Shown one piece after another: positions 1 through 8,796 of a DNA stretch of 64,000 nucleotides. Every line of letters begins with the position of its first letter. Position 1 is the stretch's first letter. This DNA is from Paracoccus methylovorus. GTDB lineage: Bacteria; Pseudomonadota; Alphaproteobacteria; Rhodobacterales; Rhodobacteraceae. Under the pieces are notes generated by a model, which was not told the origin of the DNA, did no database searches, and saw only the letters and a program-made list of their open reading frames with translations. The DNA lies in assembly GCF_016919705.1 (NCBI RefSeq), contig NZ_CP070371.1, positions 124,001 through 188,000 on the forward strand, written 5' to 3'. The position numbers and the translations under genes were made by a program.

Positions 1-1455
1 GCCTCCAAGTCCGAAAGCCGCATCCAGATCGGTCCCAAAGTGACCGAGGGGCTGGGCGCGGGCGCCAAGCCGTCGATCGGCGCCAAGGCCGCCGAAGAGA
101 CGATCGAGGACATCGTCGATCATCTGATGGGCGCGCATATGTGCTTCATCACCGCCGGAATGGGCGGCGGCACCGGCACCGGCGCTGCCCCGATCATCGC
201 TCAGGCCGCGCGCGAGATGGGCATCCTGACCGTCGGCGTCGTCACCAAGCCCTTCCAGTTCGAGGGCACCAAGCGCATGCGTCAGGCCGAGGAAGGCGTC
301 GAGGCGCTGCAAAAGGTCGTCGACACGCTGATCATCATTCCCAACCAGAACCTGTTCCGGCTGGCCAACGAAAAGACCACCTTCACCGAAGCCTTCGCGA
401 TGGCCGATGACGTGCTGTATCAGGGCGTCAAGGGCGTGACCGATCTGATGGTGCGTCCGGGCCTGATCAACCTCGACTTTGCCGACGTGCGCGCGGTCAT
501 GGACGAGATGGGCAAGGCCATGATGGGCACCGGCGAAGCCTCGGGTGAAAACCGCGCCGTGCAGGCGGCGGAAAAGGCCATCGCCAACCCGCTTCTGGAC
601 GAAATTAGCCTGAATGGCGCCAAGGGCGTGCTGATCAACATTACCGGCGGTTACGATCTGACGCTGTTCGAAATGGACGAGGCGGCCGAGAAGATCCGCG
701 AGAAAGTCGATGCCGATGCCAACATCATCGTCGGCTCGACCCTGGACCCGTCGATGGAGGGGGCGATCCGCGTTTCCGTCGTAGCGACCGGTATCGACGC
801 TTCGGTGGCCGAGGTTCCGGTGCCGCGTCGTGGCATGAAAGAGCCGCTGACCCAGAATCCGCCCGTCGCGCAAAAGCCGGTCGAGGAAGAGTTGTCGGTA
901 CCGCCGCGCCGCGTCGCGCCGATGGCCGAGGCCGCGCCGGTGTCGCGTCCGCAGCCCTCTGCCCCCGCCGCGCAATATGACGAGGAAGACATGCCCCGTC
1001 CGGCCTATCAGCCCGATCTGCGTCAGCCGGCCGCTCCGGCCGCGCAAAGCGATGCGCTGAACGGCGATGCGGGCGGTTTTGTCGCACCGACCCGTCGTCC
1101 TCAGGCGCCGGTGGGCACGCCCTCGGATGCGGTGATGCAACGTCTGGCCGCCGCCGTGCAGAAAGCGCCCGAGCGTCAGGCGGCTGCCCAGCAGCGCGCG
1201 ACTCAGCAAGAGCCGGCCGAGCAGCCGCGCAACCAAAGCCGCATGGGTGGCCTTAGCCGCATGCTTGAGCGCATCTCGGGCCATGGCGAGCAGGCCGACA
1301 AGCCTGCGCCCTCGACCATCGCCGAGCGCGTGAACGAGCGGGTCGCGGCCCGGTCGCGCAGTGGTTTCGACGCGGGATTCGACGATCTGGCCAGCCCCGA
1401 CCGGGCCGGCGACAATGTCGAGATTCCCGCTTTCTTGCGCCGTCAGGCAAACTGA
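1..1455 (+). CDS. ftsZ: Cell division protein FtsZ (5' end missing)
   Basis: Tubulin-like GTPase that polymerises into the Z-ring at midcell and recruits the divisome. The reading frame is open from base 1, so the start lies outside the window and roughly the first 50 residues are missing. The tubulin signature GGGTGTGA is at fragment residues 55-62. The GTPase core is followed by a long Pro/Ala/Gln-rich linker (about fragment residues 270-465), typical of alphaproteobacterial FtsZ. The C-terminal peptide IPAFLRRQ, which binds FtsA/ZipA-type anchors in the family, sits just before the stop. A strong hairpin follows the stop. Identification is secure; only the 5' end is unknown. Confidence 0.98.
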   Translation, partial: ASKSESRIQIGPKVTEGLGAGAKPSIGAKAAEETIEDIVDHLMGAHMCFITAGMGGGTGTGAAPIIAQAAREMGILTVGVVTKPFQFEGTKRMRQAEEGVEALQKVVDTLIIIPNQNLFRLANEKTTFTEAFAMADDVLYQGVKGVTDLMVRPGLINLDFADVRAVMDEMGKAMMGTGEASGENRAVQAAEKAIANPLLDEISLNGAKGVLINITGGYDLTLFEMDEAAEKIREKVDADANIIVGSTLDPSMEGAIRVSVVATGIDASVAEVPVPRRGMKEPLTQNPPVAQKPVEEELSVPPRRVAPMAEAAPVSRPQPSAPAAQYDEEDMPRPAYQPDLRQPAAPAAQSDALNGDAGGFVAPTRRPQAPVGTPSDAVMQRLAAAVQKAPERQAAAQQRATQQEPAEQPRNQSRMGGLSRMLERISGHGEQADKPAPSTIAERVNERVAARSRSGFDAGFDDLASPDRAGDNVEIPAFLRRQAN

Positions 1456-1487
1456 GCCGATCACAAGATTCCAGTAACAGAATCGCA

Positions 1488-1514
1488 AAGGACCGCTTCG
1501 GCGGTCCTTTTTTG
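1488..1514 (+). terminator. Rho-independent terminator after ftsZ
   Basis: Perfect 8-bp stem AGGACCGC/GCGGTCCT closed by a TTCG tetraloop and followed directly by a run of T. It lies about 35 bp after the ftsZ stop and separates the division cluster from lpxC. Confidence 0.9.
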
Positions 1515-1685
1515 TTTAAAATTCAATAAATTGCCTGCGGGCTGCAGGGTGGGTGCAGAACCCGCCGCCGAATGTTTCACCCCGTTACAAAAGGTTATTT
1601 GAGCAATCGGCAGGGCGTGCCTAACTCATCCTCAGGTCGCGGAAATGTCGCGGCACGTAGATCACAATAATCGGCAGGCAAGACC

Positions 1686-2624
1686 ATGCAGACCACCATC
1701 GCTCAGAAAGCCCAGTTCCGCGGAGTCGGACTGCATTCGGGTGCGGCCGTGCGGCTGGCGATCCTGCCGGCCCCGATTGACCATGGCATCACCTTCGTGC
1801 GCACCGATCTGAACCGCGCGCGGATTCCTGCGCGCTGGGACCATGTGACGCCTTCGCAGCTTTGCACCTTGCTCGATAACGGTCGGGGCGCCACCGTTTC
1901 GACGGTAGAGCATGTCATGGCCGCGCTGTCGGGCACCGGCATCAACAATGCCGTCATCGAGGTGAACGGACCGGAAGTGCCGATTCTGGATGGGTCGTCC
2001 GCCCCGTTCGTGCAGGGCATCCTGGATGCCGGCCTGCGCCAGCAGCATGCGCCGTTGCGCGCGATTCGGGTGCTGCGCGAGGTCGAGGTGCGTCAGGGCG
2101 AGGCTTTTGCCCGCCTGTCGCCCGCCGATCATCTGGAAATCCACTTCGACATTGATTTCGTCGATGCTGCGATTGGCCGTCAGGAAAAACGCCTTGATAT
2201 GGCCAATGGCAGTTTCGTGCATGAGTTGATGGACAGCCGCACCTTCTGCCGTCAGGCGGATGTGGTGCAGATGCAGAAAAACGGCCTTGCGCTTGGGGGC
2301 ACCTATCTGAACGCCGTGGTGGTCGATGGCGACAAGGTGCTGTCGCCGGGCGGCCTGCGCCACCGTGACGAGGCCGTGCGTCACAAGATGCTGGATGCGG
2401 TGGGCGATCTTGCGCTGGCTGGCGCGCCGCTGCTGGCGCGCTATACCGGTCACCGTGCCGGCCATGCCATGACCAACAAATTGCTGCGCGAACTTTTCGC
2501 CCAGCCGGATGCTTGGGAATGGTCGGTCCTGACACCGGCGATGGAGGGTCGCCTGCCTGGCGCGGGGGTAATTTCCTCGGCCGCGCATCTGGCCTCGCGC
2601 TCTCGTCAGCTGGCCGTTGCCTGA
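1686..2624 (+). CDS. lpxC: UDP-3-O-acyl-N-acetylglucosamine deacetylase LpxC
   Basis: Zinc amidase that catalyses the first committed step of lipid A synthesis in the cytoplasm. At 312 aa it is the usual family length. Visible family motifs are TVEHVMAALSGTG (first zinc histidine), ILDGSSAPFV, HKMLDAVGDLAL (zinc His and Asp) and GHRAGHAMTNKLL near the C-terminus. Its position directly after ftsZ is the conserved alphaproteobacterial order. The 230-bp gap upstream, with a terminator in its first part, implies its own promoter. The ATG start gives the expected N-terminus, beginning MQTTIAQKAQFRGVGLHSG. Confidence 0.97.
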   Translation: MQTTIAQKAQFRGVGLHSGAAVRLAILPAPIDHGITFVRTDLNRARIPARWDHVTPSQLCTLLDNGRGATVSTVEHVMAALSGTGINNAVIEVNGPEVPILDGSSAPFVQGILDAGLRQQHAPLRAIRVLREVEVRQGEAFARLSPADHLEIHFDIDFVDAAIGRQEKRLDMANGSFVHELMDSRTFCRQADVVQMQKNGLALGGTYLNAVVVDGDKVLSPGGLRHRDEAVRHKMLDAVGDLALAGAPLLARYTGHRAGHAMTNKLLRELFAQPDAWEWSVLTPAMEGRLPGAGVISSAAHLASRSRQLAVA

Positions 2625-2752
2625 AGGTGACGGCCATGCCGCCGTTTTACGGTTTTGGCATTTTGCGCAGCCGGATTTTCTGTGCTAGGACGTCCGGGCT
2701 GTGCGGGCCTTCTGCCCATGCGGCGGCGTGAATTTCTGACGGGCAGGGTGGA

Positions 2753-3595
2753 ATGACAGGCATCAGATCGGGTTCCTTGGTCGCGGCTGTGCTGTCGTTG
2801 GGCCTGCTGGCGGGATGTTCGGGCGGTTCCGGGAAGAGCACCGAATCATTCGAGAATTTTACCGCCGAACAGATCTATAAGCGCGGCGAATATGAGCTGG
2901 AGAATTCCAGCCGGCCCAAGGACGCGGTAAAATATTTTTCCGAGGTCGAGCGGCTTTATCCCTATTCTGAATGGGCCAAGCGTGCGCTGATCATGCAGGC
3001 CTATTCCTATCACCGCGCCCGCGACTATGAAGAGGCGCGGGGTGCGGCGCAGCGTTTCATCGACACCTATCCGGGGGACGAGGACGCGGCCTACGCGAAA
3101 TATCTGCTGGCGCTGTCCTATTATGACCAGATCGACGAGATCGGCCGCGATCAGGGCCTGACCTTCCAGGCATTGCAGGGGCTGCGCGAGGTGATCGAGC
3201 AATATCCCAACACCGAATATGCGCGTTCGGCGATCCTGAAATTCGACCTGGCGTTTGACCACCTTGCCGCCAAAGAGATGGAGATCGGTCGCTACTATCT
3301 CAAACGCGGTCACTACACGGCGGCGATCAACCGTTTCCGCGTCGTGGTCGAAGAATTCCAGACCACCAGCCACACACCCGAGGCGCTGATGCGGCTGGTC
3401 GAGGCCTATCTGGCCCTTGGCCTGAATGATGAGGCGCAGACGGCGGGCGCGATTCTGGGTCATAACTTCCAGTCCTCGCCGTTCTATGGCGATGCCTTTG
3501 CGCAGTTGCGCGGTCGCGGCCTGCAGCCGCAGGCGCGTGGCGATAGCTGGCTGACCCGGGTCTATCGTCAGGTCGTCCAAGGCAAGTGGCTGTAA
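2753..3595 (+). CDS. bamD: Outer membrane assembly lipoprotein BamD
   Basis: Lipoprotein of the BAM complex that inserts beta-barrel proteins into the outer membrane. The N-terminus is a lipoprotein signal with the lipobox LLAGC (acylated Cys at residue 22). It is followed by TPR-like helical repeats: AEQIYKRGEYELE, the YPYSEWAKRAL segment and YPGDEDAAYAKYLLALSYY. At 280 aa it is of normal length. It lies 128 bp after lpxC and only 7 bp before recN, so bamD and recN are probably cotranscribed. Older annotations call this family ComL/YfiO. Confidence 0.95.
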   Translation: MTGIRSGSLVAAVLSLGLLAGCSGGSGKSTESFENFTAEQIYKRGEYELENSSRPKDAVKYFSEVERLYPYSEWAKRALIMQAYSYHRARDYEEARGAAQRFIDTYPGDEDAAYAKYLLALSYYDQIDEIGRDQGLTFQALQGLREVIEQYPNTEYARSAILKFDLAFDHLAAKEMEIGRYYLKRGHYTAAINRFRVVVEEFQTTSHTPEALMRLVEAYLALGLNDEAQTAGAILGHNFQSSPFYGDAFAQLRGRGLQPQARGDSWLTRVYRQVVQGKWL

Positions 3596-3602
3596 GCGCG
3601 CG

Positions 3603-5246
3603 ATGCTGCGGCATCTCGACATTCGCGACATGCTGCTCATTGACCGGCTGGAACTGGAGTTCCAGTCCGGCCTGAATGTGCTGACCGGCGAAACCGGGGC
3701 GGGCAAATCGATCTTGCTTGATTGTCTGGGCTTTGTGCTGGGTTGGCGCGGCCGCGCCGATCTGGTGCGGACCGGTGCGAGCCAGGGCGAGGTGACGGCG
3801 GTCTTCGATCTGCCGCCCGGTCATCCGGCCCGAACGCTGCTGGACGAGGCGGGTTTCCCGGTTTCGGACGAATTGATCATCCGTCGCGTGAATGCCGTGG
3901 ATGGGCGAAAGACCGGCTGGATCAACGACCGCCGCGCCTCGGGCGAGGTATTGCGGACGCTGTCCGAACTGTTGGTCGAACTGCATGGCCAGCATGACGA
4001 CCGCGGCCTTCTGAACCCGCGCGGGCACCGGCTGCTGCTGGACGCCTTTGCCGGGGTGGACCTGGGTCCGACCCGCGCGGCTTGGGCAGCCTGGCGCGAA
4101 GCGCGCGTGGCTTTGGCCGGGGCTGAGGCGGCGCTGACCGCTGCGAAGAGCGAAGAGGAATTCCTGCGCCACGCCGTGGCGGAATTGGACAAACTCGACC
4201 CGCAGCCGGGCGAGGAGGCCGAACTGGATACCCGCCGCCGCGCCATGCAGGGTGCCGAACGCATTCGCGGGGATGTGGCACGCGCCTTGCAGGCGCTGGG
4301 TCCTGAGGGTGCCGAGGGCGCGATGCTGGATGCCGCGCGGTGGCTTGACGGTGTCGCCGAGCGGGCCGAGGGCCGCCTGGAAGGTCCTGTCTCGGCCTTG
4401 CAGCGAGCGCTGATCGAATTGGGCGAGGCAGCGTCCGGGGTCGAGGTGGCGCTGGACGCGATGGATTTCGATCCGCGCGATCTGGAAAGCACCGAAGAGC
4501 GGCTGTTCGCCTTGCGGGCCTTGGCGCGCAAGCATGACGTGCTGGCCGACGATCTGGCCGGCCTTGCCGATCAACTGCGGGAGCGGTTGGGTCGGATCGA
4601 TGCGGGCGAAGGCGATCTGGTGCGCTTGCGCGACGGGGTTGCTGTGGCCGATGCCGCCTATGAAGCTGCCGCCGCTGCCTTGTCGGAACGGCGCGCCACG
4701 GCTGCCAAGCGGCTCGATGCCGCGATGGCGGCCGAGCTTGCACCGTTGAAAATGGAACGCGCAGTCTTTGAGACCCGGTTGTCGCCGGCAGATCCGGGGC
4801 CGGAAGGCCGCGATACCATCGCCTTTACCGTGGCCACCAATCCGGGTGCGCCCTCGGGACCGCTGGATCGTATCGCCTCGGGAGGCGAGCTTTCGCGCTT
4901 TCTCTTGGCGCTCAAGGTTTGTCTGGCGCGCGGCAACGACGCGCTGACGCTGATCTTCGACGAGATCGACCGCGGCGTCGGCGGGGCCACTGCCGATGCG
5001 GTGGGCCGTCGCCTTGCCAGGTTGTCCGAAGGGGCGCAGGTGCTGGTTGTCACCCACAGTCCGCAGGTCGCGGCACTTGGCGGGCATCACTTTCGGGTGG
5101 CAAAATCCGTGCAGGGCGGCATGACCACCTCGCAGGTGACCGCGCTGACGGCCAGCCAGCGCATCGAGGAAATCGCACGCATGCTTGCTGGCGAAGAAAT
5201 CACCCCGGCCGCGAAAGCCGCCGCCCGCGCATTGTTGCAGGTCTAA
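3603..5246 (+). CDS. recN: DNA repair protein RecN
   Basis: SMC-like ATPase acting in double-strand break repair with RecA. The Walker A motif GETGAGKS is at residues 29-36. A long, charged coiled-coil middle (about residues 150-390) follows. The C-terminal ABC signature region contains ASGGELSRFLLALKV, with Walker B LIFDEIDRGVGG and the switch histidine in VVTHSPQVA. The length of 547 aa is typical. Its last four bases overlap the end of the convergent small gene on the other strand. No LexA box was identified by eye. Confidence 0.97.
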   Translation: MLRHLDIRDMLLIDRLELEFQSGLNVLTGETGAGKSILLDCLGFVLGWRGRADLVRTGASQGEVTAVFDLPPGHPARTLLDEAGFPVSDELIIRRVNAVDGRKTGWINDRRASGEVLRTLSELLVELHGQHDDRGLLNPRGHRLLLDAFAGVDLGPTRAAWAAWREARVALAGAEAALTAAKSEEEFLRHAVAELDKLDPQPGEEAELDTRRRAMQGAERIRGDVARALQALGPEGAEGAMLDAARWLDGVAERAEGRLEGPVSALQRALIELGEAASGVEVALDAMDFDPRDLESTEERLFALRALARKHDVLADDLAGLADQLRERLGRIDAGEGDLVRLRDGVAVADAAYEAAAAALSERRATAAKRLDAAMAAELAPLKMERAVFETRLSPADPGPEGRDTIAFTVATNPGAPSGPLDRIASGGELSRFLLALKVCLARGNDALTLIFDEIDRGVGGATADAVGRRLARLSEGAQVLVVTHSPQVAALGGHHFRVAKSVQGGMTTSQVTALTASQRIEEIARMLAGEEITPAAKAAARALLQV

Positions 5247-5560
5247 TCCACGATCCGGTCCACTTGCCGGATGATGGACAGCACCTGCGCGTTTTTCGGA
5301 TCATAGCGGATCAGTTTGCCATCAACGATGCCGTAGAGGCTGCCAGAGGGCGCCTCGCTCATGCCGTAAAGGCCGGGGCGTGTCACGGGATGCAGGCGCG
5401 CGTTGTCGAGGTGATCGCCCACGCGCAGCATGGCCGGTTGATTCCCCGTGGCTGCCGCGGCCGATCCTGCGGATTGTTTCAGCGTTTCCGCAAGACAAGC
5501 CGGTCCAAGGGCGAACAGCAGTCCGGCGATGAAAAACAGGCTCTGGCGTTTGCGTAACAT
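5243..5560 (-). CDS. Small predicted secreted protein, function unknown
   Basis: A 105-aa protein starting at the ATG at 5560. An in-frame TTG 18 bp upstream is possible, but the ATG gives a clean signal peptide: basic MLRKRQ, a hydrophobic stretch and a cleavage-like ALGPACLAE. The mature part of about 80 residues is polar and ends in an RVGDHL...GLYGIVDGKLIRYDP-type beta-rich segment that recalls SH3-like or RcnB-like periplasmic domains, but I cannot assign it. It is convergent with recN, overlapping it by 4 bp, and lies downstream of the terminator of the valine operon, so it should have its own promoter in 5561-5640. Confidence 0.7.
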   Translation of the reverse strand: MLRKRQSLFFIAGLLFALGPACLAETLKQSAGSAAAATGNQPAMLRVGDHLDNARLHPVTRPGLYGMSEAPSGSLYGIVDGKLIRYDPKNAQVLSIIRQVDRIVD

Positions 5561-5574
5561 GGCTCCAGCCTGAC

Positions 5575-5617
5575 ACAAAAAACTTGATCAGGGGTTAAAC
5601 GCCGCAAACCCCTGATC
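5575..5617 (-). terminator. Terminator of the valine catabolic operon
   Basis: An 11-bp perfect inverted repeat (GATCAGGGGTT/AACCCCTGATC, 10-nt loop). Read on the minus strand it is followed by AAG and then six T. It lies just after the mmsB stop, so it should end the mms transcript before the small secreted-protein gene. Confidence 0.85.
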
Positions 5618-5640
5618 GGCTCCCTCACGAATGCGAGAAA

Positions 5641-6516
5641 TCAATCATGCCTGTGCCGGCTTTCGAATCTGGGCAGCATTGCCGAGAAATCCTGACCTTT
5701 TCCGCCCTCTTGCTCGACGAAGCGCGTGTAGAGCGCGGCGGCGAGTTCACCCATGGGCGTGTCCGCATCCGCCGCCTCGGCGGCCTGCTGGCTCAGCCGC
5801 AGGTCCTTGAGCATCAGTTCAGAGGCGAACCCCGGCTTATAGCCGTTGTCGGCGGGCGATTGCGGACCCACGCCCGGCGCCGGGCAATAGGCGTTCATCG
5901 TCCAGCTATAGCCCGATGAGGTCGAGACGACGTCGAACATCTTTTGCCGGTCAAGTCCCAGCTTGTCAGCCAGCGCAAAGGCTTCGCAGGTGGCGATCAT
6001 CGTCACGCCCAGGATCATGTTGTTGCAGATCTTGGCGGCCTGGCCGGCGCCTGCCTCGCCGCAATGCACCGCCTTTTGGCCCATGATGTCGAAAAGCGGC
6101 TTTACCGTGTCGAAGGCATCGGCTGATCCGCCCACCATGAAGGTCAACGTGCCGGCAGTCGCGCCGCCGACCCCGCCCGAAACCGGCGCATCCAGCGCGC
6201 CCAGCCCCGCTGCCTGCGCCTGTGCCGCCACTGCGCGGGCGCTTTCCACATCCACCGTCGAGCAGTCGCACAGCACTGCGCCTGCCTGCATGGCGGGGAC
6301 CACTTCGGCCGCGACCGCTCGCAGGATCGTCCCGTTCGGCAGCATGGTGATAACCACATCGGCGCCGTTTGCCGCCTCGGCGGCGGTGGCGGCCTTGGCG
6401 ACGCCTTCGGGCATCGGCGCGGTCAGGTCAAAGCCCGCGACCTCATGCCCGGCTTTGGCCAGATTGGCCGCCATCGGACCGCCCATGTTACCCAAGCCAA
6501 TGAACCCGATTTTCAT
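5641..6516 (-). CDS. mmsB: 3-hydroxyisobutyrate dehydrogenase
   Basis: NAD-dependent oxidation of 3-hydroxyisobutyrate to methylmalonate semialdehyde in valine breakdown. The Rossmann motif GFIGLGNMGGPMA is at residues 4-16. The substrate loop DAPVSGGVGGATAGTL and the catalytic-lysine region GAGQAAKICNNM follow. The length of 291 aa is normal. Its start overlaps the stop of the upstream hydrolase gene by 4 bp (ATGA), so the two are translationally coupled. It is the last gene of the minus-strand cluster, and its product feeds the MmsA reaction encoded upstream. Confidence 0.95.
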   Translation of the reverse strand: MKIGFIGLGNMGGPMAANLAKAGHEVAGFDLTAPMPEGVAKAATAAEAANGADVVITMLPNGTILRAVAAEVVPAMQAGAVLCDCSTVDVESARAVAAQAQAAGLGALDAPVSGGVGGATAGTLTFMVGGSADAFDTVKPLFDIMGQKAVHCGEAGAGQAAKICNNMILGVTMIATCEAFALADKLGLDRQKMFDVVSTSSGYSWTMNAYCPAPGVGPQSPADNGYKPGFASELMLKDLRLSQQAAEAADADTPMGELAAALYTRFVEQEGGKGQDFSAMLPRFESRHRHD

Positions 6517-7520
6517 TTACCATTCTCCCATTCGATTTCGTCATCGCCCAGCGGCGCGAGCATCGCCGTGACATGCGCGGGGCTGGCATCGGCGGCCCAG
6601 CGAGGGCTGCGGTCCTTGTCGATCAGCTGCGCCCGCACCCCTTCCAGAAAATCGCTTTCGGCGGTGGCGCGGGCAGTAAAGCGCAACTCGCGCGCAAGGC
6701 TGTCGCGCAGGCTGTCATCGCCGCGCGCCGCGCGCACCAGCGCCAGCGTTGCCGCCAGGGACAGCGGCGAGTTGCGGCGCAGAGGCTTCAACGCTGCCTC
6801 GTTCCCCGCCAACTCAAGCGCGGCGATGATATCGGCGACGGTCTGGCCGCCGAAGGGCGAGAGGTCGGCGGTCTCCAGCGACGCCTCGGGGCGTGGATGG
6901 CCCTTGATCACCGCGACATCGCCGGTTTCGGCCAGTTGCTCGATCAGGGCGGGCCAATTGGCCTCGGGGATGTAGGTATCGGCAAATCCCGTAAAGATCG
7001 CATCGCCCGGCCCTATGCGCGCCGCGGTCAGGCCCAGATATTCGCCGCAACGGCCCGGCGCATGGCCCAACAGCCAGCTTCCGCCGACATCCGGGATCAG
7101 GCCGATACCGGTTTCGGGCATGGCGATCTGGGTGGTGTCGCCGACGATGCGGTGACTGGCGTGCCCGCCCACGCCGACGCCGCCGCCCATGACGAAACCC
7201 TGCATGAAGGCCACGATCGGCTTGGGGTATTCCGCAATCCGCGCGTTCATGCGGTATTCGTCGCGGAAAAAGGCGCGCCCGACCTGATGGTCGCCGGCAA
7301 GGCCCGCGTGATAGACGGCCGCGATATCGCCGCCCGAGCAAAAGGCGCGCTCGCCCTCGGCGTCGATGACCACCAGTGCGACCTCGGGATCGTCGCGCCA
7401 TTCCTGCAGGGCGGCGTCGATGGCCAGCGCCATCTCGTGGCTCAGCGCGTTCAGCGCCTGCGGACGGTTGAAGGTCAGACGGCCGGCGCGGCGGTCCTTG
7501 CGGATAATCATTTCGGCCAT
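6513..7520 (-). CDS. 3-hydroxyisobutyryl-CoA hydrolase (crotonase fold)
   Basis: Hydrolyses 3-hydroxyisobutyryl-CoA, releasing free 3-hydroxyisobutyrate for MmsB. It has the crotonase fold with an oxyanion-hole segment AFCSGGDIAAVY and a second glycine loop FVMGGGVGVGGHAS, followed by MPETGIGLIPDVGGSW. The 335-aa length and C-terminal extension fit HIBYL-CoA hydrolases better than the roughly 260-aa enoyl-CoA hydratases. The neighbours (acyl-CoA dehydrogenase before, mmsB after) support this. No separate enoyl-CoA hydratase is present in the cluster, so methacrylyl-CoA hydration must be encoded elsewhere. Confidence 0.9.
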   Translation of the reverse strand: MAEMIIRKDRRAGRLTFNRPQALNALSHEMALAIDAALQEWRDDPEVALVVIDAEGERAFCSGGDIAAVYHAGLAGDHQVGRAFFRDEYRMNARIAEYPKPIVAFMQGFVMGGGVGVGGHASHRIVGDTTQIAMPETGIGLIPDVGGSWLLGHAPGRCGEYLGLTAARIGPGDAIFTGFADTYIPEANWPALIEQLAETGDVAVIKGHPRPEASLETADLSPFGGQTVADIIAALELAGNEAALKPLRRNSPLSLAATLALVRAARGDDSLRDSLARELRFTARATAESDFLEGVRAQLIDKDRSPRWAADASPAHVTAMLAPLGDDEIEWENGK

Positions 7521-8665
7521 CAGTCACGCTCCGCCAGCAGGGCGCGGCCGATGATCAGCCGCATGATTTCATTGGTGCCTTCCAGAATCTGATGGACGCG
7601 CAGGTCGCGCACGATCTTCTCGATCCCGTAATCGGCAAGATAACCGTAACCGCCGTGCAGTTGCAGGCATTGATTGGCCACGTCAAAGGCGCGGTCGGTC
7701 ACATGCAGCTTGGCCATGGCGCAGAATTTGGTGGCATCGCGCTTGCCGTGATCCAGCTTCCACGCCGCCTGTCGCAGGAAGATGCGCGACGATTGCAGCG
7801 CCGTCTCCATCTCGGCCAGACGGAATTGCAGCGCCTGGAACTGGTCGAGCGTCTGGCCGAAGGCGCGCCGCTCGCCCATGTAACGCAGCGTCGCGTCCAG
7901 CGCCGCCTGCGCCCCGCCAAGCGCGCCGGCCGAAATGTTCAGCCGCCCGCCGTCGAGGCCCGCCATGGCATAGGTAAAGCCCCGGCCTTCCTCGCCGATC
8001 AGGTTTTCCTCGGGGATGATGCAATCGTCGAACTGGACCTGTGCGGTCGGCTGTGCCTGCCAGCCCATCTTGTGCTCAAGCGCGCCGAAGCTGAGGCCCG
8101 GGGTGCCGGCCTCGACCACCATGGTCGAAATGCCCTTTGGCCCGTCTTTCCCGGTGCGCACCATGACGAGATAGGCGTCCGAGTAACTGCCGCCCGAGAT
8201 GAACGCCTTGGTGCCGTTCAGCTTCCAGCCGCCCTCGACCCGCTCGGCCCGCGTGCGCAGGGCGGCGGCGTCCGAGCCCGAGCCCGGTTCGGTCAGGCAA
8301 TAGGAAAACACGCTTTCCATACTGCACAGGTCCGGCAACCAGCGCGCCTTGTTCGCGTCGGTGCCGAACTTGTCGATCATGCCGCCGCACATGTTGTGGA
8401 TGGACAGGAATGACCCGACCGAGGGGCAGGCCATGGCCAGCGCCTCGAACACCAGCGTCGCGTCCAGCCGCGAAAGCCCGGTGCCGCCGTAATCCTCCGA
8501 GACGTAGACCCCGCCGAAGCCCAGCTCGGCAGACCGCGTCCAAAGGTCGCGGGGGATGGTGCCCTCGGTTTCCCATTGCCGGGCGTAAGGTGCGATATGT
8601 TCTGCCGCGAAATCGCGGGCCAGATCGAATATGGCCTGCTGTTCCTCGCTCAGCTCGAAATCCAT
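7520..8665 (-). CDS. Acyl-CoA dehydrogenase, probably isobutyryl-CoA dehydrogenase
   Basis: FAD enzyme introducing the alpha-beta double bond, here probably into isobutyryl-CoA. Both acyl-CoA dehydrogenase signatures are present: CLTEPGSGSDAAALRT in the middle domain and the QLHGGYGYLADYGIEK region near the C-terminus, followed by ILEGTNEIMR with the candidate catalytic Glu. The length of 381 aa is standard. The stop shares one base with the start of the hydrolase gene. Substrate specificity is inferred from the mms context. The 131-bp gap to mmsA contains two inverted repeats that may regulate this part of the operon separately. Confidence 0.92.
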   Translation of the reverse strand: MDFELSEEQQAIFDLARDFAAEHIAPYARQWETEGTIPRDLWTRSAELGFGGVYVSEDYGGTGLSRLDATLVFEALAMACPSVGSFLSIHNMCGGMIDKFGTDANKARWLPDLCSMESVFSYCLTEPGSGSDAAALRTRAERVEGGWKLNGTKAFISGGSYSDAYLVMVRTGKDGPKGISTMVVEAGTPGLSFGALEHKMGWQAQPTAQVQFDDCIIPEENLIGEEGRGFTYAMAGLDGGRLNISAGALGGAQAALDATLRYMGERRAFGQTLDQFQALQFRLAEMETALQSSRIFLRQAAWKLDHGKRDATKFCAMAKLHVTDRAFDVANQCLQLHGGYGYLADYGIEKIVRDLRVHQILEGTNEIMRLIIGRALLAERD

Positions 8666-8725
8666 GCTCTTTTCCCCATGTCTTTCGTGATGATTTCTTT
8701 TGCCCGGTCATGGCCGGTAAATGTT

Positions 8726-8748
8726 GCGCAAGTATTGCGGGCTTGCGC
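8726..8748. promoter_or_regulatory. Inverted repeat upstream of the acyl-CoA dehydrogenase gene
   Basis: Seven-base arms GCGCAAG and CTTGCGC separated by 9 bp, about 60-80 bp upstream of the acyl-CoA dehydrogenase start. The spacing suits a dimeric regulator operator. No regulator is assigned. Confidence 0.35.
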
Positions 8749-8753
8749 GAAAT

Positions 8754-8780
8754 GGGCAGGGGCGTCGATCGCCCCCGCCC
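8754..8780 (-). terminator. GC-rich hairpin between mmsA and the acyl-CoA dehydrogenase gene
   Basis: Eleven-base arms with one mismatch (GGGCAGGGGCG against CGCCCCCGCCC) and a 5-nt loop, 16 bp after the mmsA stop. No good T run follows on the minus strand, so it may be a partial terminator or a 3'-end stabiliser that sets the mmsA message apart from the downstream genes. Confidence 0.45.
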
Positions 8781-8796
8781 GCAACTTGTAAGTCGC

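Noticed and set aside
3327..5090. 587-aa minus-strand frame across bamD and recN
   Set aside because: Antisense shadow of two confident genes with their own motifs, and with the Arg/Gln/Pro-rich composition typical of such shadows.
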